From Paratinospora sagittata (taxonomy: Eukaryota; Streptophyta; Magnoliopsida; Ranunculales; Menispermaceae), in contig CM069589.1 of NCBI GenBank assembly GCA_035771175.1, forward strand, positions 28,972,201-29,036,200: a stretch of 64,000 nucleotides of DNA, read 5' to 3'. The notes beneath the pieces were generated by a model that was not told the origin of the DNA, made no database searches, and saw nothing but the letters and a program-made list of their open reading frames with translations. Shown here piece after piece: positions 55,975-64,000 of this stretch. Both the position numbers and the translations under genes were made by a program. Within the stretch, counting starts at the first letter, position 1, and each line of letters begins with the position of its first letter.

Positions 55975-56660
55975 TCTTTCAAGACGCTAATGAGTTAGCA
56001 GCACTCTCCTGAACTTGATAAGTCAGGACGCTGACGATTCATTAGGACGCTGATAACATTCAAGGATGAATTGAACTGATTCATCAAGACGCTTACTTGT
56101 TAGTAGTTGTCTCCCTATTAGTCAACCTCTGAAGTTGTCAGGACGCTGACTCAGCATTAGCTTACTGAGAGATTTCTAAGTTCTTCAAAGAATTTATCTT
56201 TAAGGACGTTGATAGTTATAAGTTGAATAAACTATCAAGACGCTACCTAGATAGGAGCGCCCTCACCTTTGGGAATCAACTTAATAACTTTCAGGGCACT
56301 GATTGTCCTTCAACGTACTTAGTATTGTCCTTCAAATGTTTTTAAATATGGAAGGACGCTTACAGAGTTGTAGCTCCCTCGTGTTGTGTTTTATGTTTTT
56401 CAAAGGTAGGACGCTTACTCGGAAAAGTAGCGCCCTCATGCAATTAATTGTTTTAAAAACAAAGTAGGATGCTAACTGTGTTTTAGCGCCCTCAGGGTTA
56501 AGTCACTTCTATCGCAAAGAAAGTCAGGACGCTTACGAGTCAGTAGCGCTTTCACTTTATTGTTCAGCAGGACGCTCATACATAATGAGCGCCCTCAAGG
56601 AACAAAATGACAAAGTTGATATTATGCGTCAGGACGCTGATTACGGAATCAAGACGTTAA
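55975..56660 (+). repeat. Hairpin array GGACGCT...AGCGCCC
   Basis: Repeated pairs; the best are GGACGCTTACT / AGTAGCGCCC (about 56407-56434), GGACGCTCAT / ATGAGCGCCC (about 56570-56595) and GGATGCTAA / TTAGCGCCC (about 56467-56492). The arms pair with the same A-C mismatch at the third position. About a dozen half-motifs in 690 bp. Confidence 0.85.
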
Positions 56661-56933
56661 TTCAACAATCATCACTGTTCTAACAAGTACACTATATCAG
56701 TCTACTTTTTCATAAAAGATCTTTGCACAGAGTCCTTTTTAGATTTATCAGAGATCTTCTCTGATACATAAATTAAGTTTTTCTAAAACTTTCATTTTTC
56801 ATGAAATTTGAAAAGAACCAGAATGTTAATGAAAATTACAGTTGTCATTTTCATATAACATTCTAGCCGTCGTGTGTAAACATTCACACTATATTTGAAT
56901 TTCAAATGTCTAACGGCTATTGTCTACCAGGTC

Positions 56934-56940
56934 TATAAAT
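56934..56940 (+). promoter_or_regulatory. Predicted TATA box of the long Copia LTR
   Basis: TCTATAAATACC, about 280 bp downstream of the hairpin array. TATAAAT also occurs at comparable places at 1337 and 38821. Confidence 0.6.
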
Positions 56941-58037
56941 ACCAACACTTTGAATCAAACAACTTGCTGATAATTTTATTATGCCAAAAACTTTTTGAAT
57001 GTTAGTCGATGTTTAATCTTTCAAAAAAAAATTTCAAATGCACTAAGTTTTCAAAGTATTCTTCACTGATACTTTACTTAGTCAATAGATTTTCATATTG
57101 AGCTTCAATTATATTCTATCTTTGAAAATTTATTTTGATCTGGTTTCTATTCAAATTCTCAGCCTGGATTTATACTTATCTTCAATCATGCTGCTGAAGG
57201 AATTTAAGAAATAGATCATGAGAAATACAGTTGTACTTAATTTCATATCTTAAGTATTGTATTGAACTATATCAGTAGTTGTGTTAACTACTGAACAATA
57301 TACCAAAAGTTTTCATGCTTATATACTATATCTATTTTAAAAACTGTCTGTGTCTACGATTTACACTGGTCCTGCATTTTCTACGTCAATGTTTAATTGG
57401 TATCATAATATTTTCGAAGAAGCACTTAATTGATTTGCATATCATGCGCTTTCGAAACTGCACTTGAGCAATACCAAACATTGAAAGGTAAAGGACTATA
57501 AGTGTATTTCCTCTTAGCATTACGTATTCAAATTGATACATATTTGTAATATTATACACGTGAGCTTAATTGTATAGTGTTTTACTCAGTTAGAACCAAC
57601 ATTATTAATTTGTGTTGTAATGCTGGTGTGTTTCTAGATTGAAACAACCATGACAAATAAATGTAGTTTACTTAATGATTTCAAGTTTGAAATCATGTTA
57701 AGTTTCATCCTCACCTGTAAGTAGGAAAACGGTTCATCCTAAGCCCGTAAAAGGATAGGTTTGCCTTGAACCTGTAAAAGGGCATGTATAACGGTTTGGT
57801 TCTCACCCGTAAGAGAATTAGTTAGTGGATTGAGAAAATCCTCATCGGGAGATTAAGTAGTGAACGTAAGCTTGGCCGAACCACTATAAATTCTAGTGTG
57901 TTTTTAGTTATGAATTTTACTTTACGGCTAGTATATGCATTTAGTTCCAATGTACCAATGTATATCACTAAGTCATTGGAAAAAGTTTAAAATTGACCAT
58001 CACACCCAATTCACTCCCTCTTGGGTGGACCAACAAT

Positions 58038-58049
58038 TGGTATCAGAGC
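58038..58049 (+). other. Primer-binding site, initiator Met tRNA
   Basis: TGGTATCAGAGC, two bases after the LTR end, exactly matching the usual plant Met primer site. Confidence 0.9.
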
Positions 58050-58360
58050 GTGTGCTCACGTGCTTAGGACTAACCGCCTAGAGTCAAAGATCCAATGGTC
58101 AATTTATAGGATTCGTCTTAGGTACCTTGTATCTCGAGTCTTAGGATAGAAAACCCTAGTTGTCACATCGTCGATCTGCACGTTTTGAATATTTTATTAT
58201 CTGTGTAGTCATCTCAATGACGTCAACTCGTATTTGCACGCCACCTAGAATTTATTGCATGACTGCCTTATAAACGTCAATAGAATACCTTTACGCTTCA
58301 TCTACACTTACACCGTATACAGTGAAATACCCTAGTCTCCTCATCTTCTCAGTCTCACCC

Positions 58361-58796
58361 ATGGCTTCCAGAACCCCAATGTCACAAAAATGACCAAGGG
58401 AAGAAACATCTTCTTCCTCGAGTTGTTTCTCCTTATCTTCCTCATCTGACGACTCTATTGAAGAAATCAGATGTATTATGTATCCGAAAACCTACTCCAT
58501 ACCTCCCGTAAAGTCTGATCCACCTCTTGCCATTCATGGAGGATCTTCAGTTGAGAATCTCTTAGGCCAGTCTTCCGAGTACAACTCCGCAAGCTTTCAG
58601 TTGGTTGTAGAGCTTCTCTGCGAGCAGGAGCAAAAACTAAATGAACTTGAGAAGGTCACCAGACTTCAGAAGGATATGCTGATGATTATTCTCAAGAAAT
58701 TAGACAAGTCTCAAGTTGATCTTAAATAAGATATTAGAGGGAGTTCTGCCTGCACCATGAGCCAGATGGAAAAACTCGGTCATGTGTTTGCCTACA
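58361..58796 (+). pseudogene. Small coiled-coil ORF, copy 2
   Basis: MASRTPMSQK, stop, then a Ser-rich stretch, YPKTYSIPPVKSDPP, SASFQLVVELLCEQEQKLNE and LEKVTRLQKDMLMIILKKLD, DKSQVDLK and a stop. It follows the primer site by about 310 bp, so the ORF is in gag position. It breaks at 58796 (GCCTACA), where copy 1 goes on. Confidence 0.6.
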
Positions 58797-60158
58797 CCAT
58801 GAATTCAAATTGCTTCTCAATTGTGTTCACCACTATACTCCGCTTGTCTGAAACCTGACTTAACCCATCAGCACATTTCTTGATTTCATCATATCTAGTT
58901 GATTTTTGATCAGTGATCAATTTCTTTACTTCTTCCATCATTATTGTTCTTTGTTCTTCCTGAATTTCCTTTATTTTTCTCAAAAGACTTTCTTCATCAA
59001 TTACAGATGTGGGCGGCTGAATATTGAAGAAATGATCTTCAAGATGATGAAATGGGGAAAGATTATCAATGACCTGATGTGGAGATTAGGCTGTGAATTT
59101 TTCTCTTTCTCCTTGATTCGGAACAAATTGAGGGATATGAGAAGTGGCTTCATTGTGATCTTCTGGTACTTGCTCATGGGGTTCCTCCTCTATCGGAATG
59201 TCCCCTCTGAATGGTAGATCTGAAGTAGTCCTCTCTAAATCAACTCTCTACTCTTTTTGGAGTTGAGCACTTTCCACAATATTTTCTTCTTCATTCTCTT
59301 TAAATGGTTCAGTCACTACTCCTTGTGGAATTGCTTTGACATAGAACCATTTCTTTGATTCAGGAGCATACACATGCTTCATTAACTTCAGTGTGGTATC
59401 TCCTATGCAACTGTACCTATCAACTTCTTTTTTTTCTTCTCCATTTAAATCAACACTAGCTCCTTCTAGCAATGGTGTGATATACATCCCAAAGGGTAAT
59501 CCACTTCCCCTTTTGATTGTTGTATCAATCACATGAATAACGATGTAAGGAAGACTTATCCTTTTTTTTTTCTGTAGAATGCACCAAGTGAGGATAAGAT
59601 CCAATTCATTCACACTTCCTCTACTACCAGCTCTTGGTTGAATGCCATAGGACATAATTTTGTGAATGATTCTAGGAATGAGCTCAAAAGACTAATTTGA
59701 GAGCTTACTATCCACCGAAGTGTGATTCTTCTTCCTAAATAGATAGTTTAAAGCTACAACATTATTGTATCTTGAAAACTAAATGCCTCTCTTGGTGAAG
59801 TTGATGACGTGTGCATCATCAAGTAGAGAGAAGGTGTTAACCAAGTATCGGGGTGAAATCTCTAAAGGTTTGCCCTTGACAACAGTTTTCCTAACAAGTC
59901 CACTCTTCGATTTCTTCTGCAAATTCTGATAGAATTCCTTAATGAGATTTGGAAACCATTTGTTTTGGTAAGTTTAAGAAAGGTACCCAAACTTGGAGTT
60001 CAAACAATGGTTGCACGTTCATATGTGTTTTGGCAAAAAAGGGGAAACCAACATAGTATCCAATAATGGCAGAACGAGAAGCTAACTTCTCTGCTCTTCT
60101 TTCCTTTTTGGGCTTTTTAGCAGGTGAGGCTGAAGTTGATGGTTCAGGATGTGGTATG

Positions 60159-62089
60159 TGTTGAACCAATTATCCTCATGTCCCTTATGAGAACATGTCC
60201 CTTATAAGAAAGATATTTTGATGATTACAAACCACATTCTGATTATGATAATACCATATGCATTGCACATCTAATCTCAGATGAAAGCTCACCCGAAGAA
60301 TCGATAATGCATGGTGAAAGAGTTATCAAGATCAATTTGAAGAACAAGATCGTTCGAAGACATATCTATGTGCTATTAGATTGTGTTTAGGTTGTAAAAT
60401 TGCTTTTATCGTATGGTTCAACAATATGCATGATTGCATGGTTCATTTGATTTGATTTCGAAGTATTTTTCGATCACTTATAATGAACTTTCTATAATAG
60501 ATTTGATTCAAACATACCAAGATTTTAATCTTGTTTTATCGAGCTCTAAAAGTTGAACAATATCAAAATTGTTTTATAGTGTCCATCAGGACGCTAATGT
60601 ATTTATCAGGACATTAATGTCTCAGCAGCGCCCTCCTGCACTTGGTAAGTCAAGACGCTGATGATACATTAGGACGCTGATAATGTTCAAAGTTGAAAAG
60701 TTCATATCTATCAAGACTCTTACTTTGTCAGTAACACCTTCATTGAATCAACCAAGGAATTTATCAGGACGCGTTGATTGAACATCAGCTCGCTGACCGT
60801 TTTTAAACATCAGGACGCTGATGATCTAGTGCCGCCTTATGTTTTCGGTCGTTGTAAAAGTTTTTAAAACATCAGGCCACTTACGTTTTTAGTAGCGCCC
60901 TTATGTTTTCATGCTTTAAATGTTAGGACGCTTACGTCATTAGTAGCACCCTTGTGATTTTAAGTATTTCAAAAATAAGTCAGGACGCTTACGTTCCAGT
61001 AGCGTTCTCACTTCACAGTTCAGCAGGACGCTTACAATCTATAAGCGCCCTCAAGAAATAAAATGACAAAGTTGGTTTTACGTGTCAGGACATTAATTGG
61101 CGAATCAGGACCTTAATCCAACATTGTCATAAAGCTGCTATTTACACTTTTTCTGATACACTTTTCAGAACTTTTTTAATCTTTTCAAAACATTCTAATA
61201 TTTTATCAGAACATTCTTTTTTCATGAATGAACAAAAGATTCAGGTGTTGTCGTCGTAATTACACAGACTGAATCAATCTTTTTCAAGAAAAAATGTGTT
61301 TGTTGTTTAAAATAGCTTTGTGTGCCAAAAACATACTTGAAAGTTCAAGTCCGTTACGCCATTTCTATCTCTATATATGTTGTTCTAGAGCAGATTAAAG
61401 ATATACGAAAAACGAGAAAACTGATAACTTGTTTTCAAATCTTCAAACAATTTTCACTTGAGCAAATACTCTTGAAAGTTATACTTCTATTCGTTGCTTT
61501 ATACTCTCGATCAATTTTGAAATACGTTAAGTCTTCTCGATTAGCTGATCTTTATTGATATCTTTTCAAAAATCCACTGAAGAAGAAGACGGTTTTTCGA
61601 ACCTATTTTTCAGTTTATCATACATACTTTGTTGAATCTAAGGTAATAGAGGGTTCAATCCAAAGCTTTATAAGTATCACTTTCATTCTAAGTAAGGGGA
61701 ATCATATCTTATCTTGTACCTTGGTATTGGTGATTGGTTAGTCACTGGTTTAGAGCAAGTGTTGCTCGATTTGTAACGGTTGTTCTCACACCCGAAAGTT
61801 GAGAGAGGTTGTTCTCAAGCCCATAAGTTGAGAAAGTGTAACAGTTTGGTTCTCACCCGTAAGAGAATCCTTGTGGAGTTTGGACAAATCCTAACTGAGG
61901 AGGTTAGGTAGTGGATGTAGGCAAGGTCGAACCACTCTAAATCTTGTGTGTCTTGTTTTCATTTCCGTTACTGCGTTTGATTTACCATACTTAGTTTAAT
62001 TTGTTTTCATTACTTTAAACGTTTTAAAGAAAGGTTAAAATCTGCTAAGTGTCCAATTCACCCCCCTCTTGGACATATCTGAGCTAACA
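60159..62089 (+). mobile_element. Copia (SIRE-like) solo LTR inside the reverse-strand gene
   Basis: TGTTGAACCAATTATCC...CTGAGCTAACA, 1931 bp, flanked by GTATG (60154-60158) and ATATG (62090-62094), four of five matching. No primer site or polypurine tract around it. Hairpin array 60590-61130, TATATAT at 61372, tandem ACACCCG.AAGTTGAGA block near 61790-61850. Confidence 0.88.
60590..61130 (+). repeat. Hairpin array GGACGCT...AGCGCCC in the solo LTR
   Basis: Same motif as 55975-56660; for instance GGACGCTTACAATCTATAAG followed by CGCCC (about 61025-61049), and several AGGACGCTGAT half-motifs. Confidence 0.8.
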
Positions 62090-62294
62090 ATATGTTAGTG
62101 GGAAGAGGGGTTGAGTCAGCTGGAGATGGTTGAGCAGCTGAAGTTGAAGGAACTTCAGGAGCTGCAATTTCAAGTTCAAGTAGATTTTTGGTTTGCCTAG
62201 GGCATACACACCTAAAGGGTGAAGGAGATGGAGTTGAAGCTTTTTTTTGAGCTGAATGAACAGGGAGTTTTCTAGTTCTGACTTTCGAGGCCAT

Positions 62295-62569
62295 TGGGTA
62301 TACTGGTTCTCGCTAGATTTCTAACGGAATAACAAATTTTCTAGGGTTTCCTAAGTGAGAAATCTATCAGGAACATGAAATTTACCATCTAACTTGAAGA
62401 AATTTACGAAATGACTCAAATAGATTATGGATTGAAGACGCTCCCAAATACTGATTTTCTCGCTTCTCCAATAGTGTCCTTCTAGGGCAGTGTGGAGTGA
62501 AGACGACAAAGTTACTTCTTTTTGTAAGATTTGGTTCTAACCTTCATCAGTGTCCTGACTGTGTACTAG
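62295..62569. other. Unassigned upstream sequence
   Basis: Region 5' of the reverse-strand ORF, up to the LTR at 62570. No gene or clear motif. Confidence 0.35.
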
Positions 62570-64000
62570 TGTAACGACCCACTTTCGCATATGATGTCTT
62601 GATGACGTAAAATGCCCGACTTTAGGTCTTGTGTATGTATTTGATGTGTATAATACTCATATTTTGTGTATTTTGTGTATGTATTTGACTTTTTGCATGA
62701 TAATAAATTATCGGTGCATTAAATGGACCTAGGAATATTAAAAATGAGTACGGAATGTGTCTTTACATAGAAATCGACTAGCTATACGCAAAATTTCGAT
62801 GTGTATTGAGCGCGTAGTAACGAAATGAAAAATTAGTGTTTTGGGCAAAGGATTAGCGCGCTCATGCGCTGGAGGAGGACGCTAATCACACTTCTTGGAC
62901 ATTTTTTTTAGTGAAAAATGGCAAAAATCAGTATTTTAAAAGGAAAAAAGTTGCTACTATCCCCATTTGAGTTGGGAACAAATTGGAGTAGGAAGAAGGG
63001 AGGAAAACTAGGGTTTCAAAGAGGAAGTCTTCATCATCTACACCCCGAAAGTAAGTGTTTTCTATATTTATTTTCATGAAATCACCATTGAATGTGAGAG
63101 TAAGCTTTCTAATGGTGTAATTTTCTCCGTGGGTCACGGTTTTGGGTATTCCTAACCTAGGGTTGGTTGGTATTTTGCTCTTTTGAGCTTGTTTATGGTA
63201 GAAACAACCTTCATTGACCTAGAACTACACCCATTGTGCATTTTCCAAGCATTTTACCATGTTTTTGGTGGTGCAAGGAAAATGGGTTTTGTTGGAAACC
63301 CTTAGGGACGAATTGTATGCTAGGAATTTGGGATCCTAAGGTGATTTGGAACCCAATGGTACCATTTTCTCCAATTTTAGCAAGAAATTGGTGGAGCTAA
63401 GTGTAATGACCCTAAACCTAAAAAATGAACTTAGGGTTTTCCATTCAAGTTGCATGTCAACTATGTTGAATAAAGGACTGATTCTAAGTGATTGATGGTC
63501 CAATTCACTGATTTTGAATGGTGGAAAGCCTAGGTGTAGTGTAAAAATTGGCCTAGGGCTTGATTTCGGAATTTTGCCCAAATTGGGGCTTCTGACCTAA
63601 ATGAAGTCAATTGATTAAATTGACTTGAGACTTGACTAATTGAACCCAAATTGAGTGAAATTGCGGGTTTATAATGATTAGACTAGTGTTGGAATTGCAT
63701 GAATTAGTTCAATTGGACTCTATTCCCTATTGTAGAGATTTATCTAAATTTGGGGCTTTTGAGGCATTTAAATTGGAATTGGTCAATGGAATGGTGTTAG
63801 GTGTTTCTAATCCAAATCGGTGTGGATTAGATGTGATTTGGGTTAATAATTATGTATTTAGACATAATTGACTTGGGATTGATCATTTGGTATATGTATA
63901 TGATTTATTTCAGGTTTATGAAAGTTGATTGGCCAATTGGGATGTAAATGGTTTGTTCAATTGACTATTGGACTGTTTGTGAGTATTTATCACCTTAATT
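62570..64000 (+). mobile_element. LTR of family X, running off the window
   Basis: TGTAACGACCCACTTTCGC at the start; the first 90 bp match the reverse-strand LTR ending at 46509. ATTAGCGCGCTCATGCGCT (62852-62870) is an imperfect palindrome. AAAGTAAGTGTTTTC near 63050 is a strong splice-donor match. Left target copy would be ACTAG (62565-62569). The right end and any internal region lie outside. Confidence 0.65.

Larger units (their letters stand above)
55390..58035 (+). mobile_element. Long LTR (2.65 kb) of the Copia-type non-autonomous element
   Basis: TGTTAACCTAAGCGG...GTGGACCAACA between a polypurine tract and a Met-tRNA primer site. Contains a hairpin array (55975-56660), TATAAATACC at 56934, and TTCATCCTAAGCCCGTAAAAGG repeats near 57735 (shown in part). 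Family relationship to 37960 and, more distantly, to 60159. Confidence 0.85.
58792..62294 (-). pseudogene. Reverse-strand transposase_32-like gene split by a solo LTR
   Basis: Start ATG at 62294 (MASKVRTRKLPVHSAQKK), Ser/Pro-rich to 62095; interrupted by the LTR 60159-62089; resumes HPEPSTSASPAKKPKKERR (60158 down), ASRSAIIGYYVGFPFFAKTH, then with frame changes SPRYLVNTFSLLDDAHVINF, and 59655-59248 has RGSVNELDLILTWCILQKKK and SGLPFGMYITPLLEGASVDL. The end (58983-58792) is a charged helix EEVKKLITDQKSTRYDEIKK. The pattern is that of the plant transposase_32 family. It may be an antisense ORF of an LTR element; function unknown. Confidence 0.6.

Overview
The window looks like a repeat-dominated stretch of a plant nuclear chromosome, most likely a eudicot with a medium or large genome. 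Four things point there: plant-type Ty3/Gypsy (Tekay-like chromovirus and Athila) and Ty1/Copia elements with initiator-Met or Asp tRNA primer sites, nested and solo LTRs, a LINE scrap, small inverted-repeat elements and Helitron-like ends, and one long P-class pentatricopeptide-repeat (PPR) gene of the Restorer-of-fertility-like type. I see no bacterial operon, CRISPR array, rRNA or tRNA gene. Species cannot be named from the sequence alone.

Layout. 1-2034 is the 3' end and LTR of a Copia element; 2102-2398 is a 76-bp minisatellite; 2597-2773 is a LINE scrap. From 3065 to 24992 lies a nest: an old solo Tekay-type LTR (target duplication CAAAT) is split at 4303/24918 by a complete but degenerate Tekay-like element (4304-24912, target duplication GTAAC). 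The 5' LTR of that element is itself interrupted (about 5120-14902) by a reverse-strand Copia end and a reverse-strand Athila element. The Tekay element carries a transposase_32-like ORF ahead of gag, then gag-protease-RT-RNase H-integrase with a chromodomain-like tail, then an extra 3' ORF. 25-29.7 kb holds an old LTR, two Helitron-like 3' ends and a 1.7-kb foldback built of alternating inverted units. The PPR gene is at 30029-32182. 32.2-35.6 kb is AT-rich, with one hAT-like MITE (34770-35305). 35645-37959 is a second, reverse-strand Tekay-like element that retains the same extra 3' ORF. A Copia LTR plus gag scrap follows (37960-39515), then an Athila element (39516-52968) that lost reverse transcriptase, RNase H and integrase but kept gag, protease and the 3' transposase_32-like ORF; its LTR and body hold three further LTR insertions. 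53-58.8 kb is a non-autonomous Copia-type element encoding a small coiled-coil protein. 58.8-62.3 kb is a reverse-strand transposase_32-like gene split by a solo LTR, and from 62570 another LTR runs off the window.

How the parts fit. Nearly every retroelement coding region has stops or frameshifts, so this is mainly a fossil bed. The PPR gene is the only plausible host gene, and it carries two opposite frameshifts that cancel out. The most unusual signals are: arrays of short GC-rich imperfect palindromes lying upstream of the likely TATA box in unrelated LTR families; an extra ORF conserved 3' of integrase in two Tekay-like copies, preceded by an intron-like gap; a coiled-coil protein conserved in two copies of a non-autonomous element; and two families that continue past an LTR into a second primer site (LTR-internal-LTR-internal arrangement).
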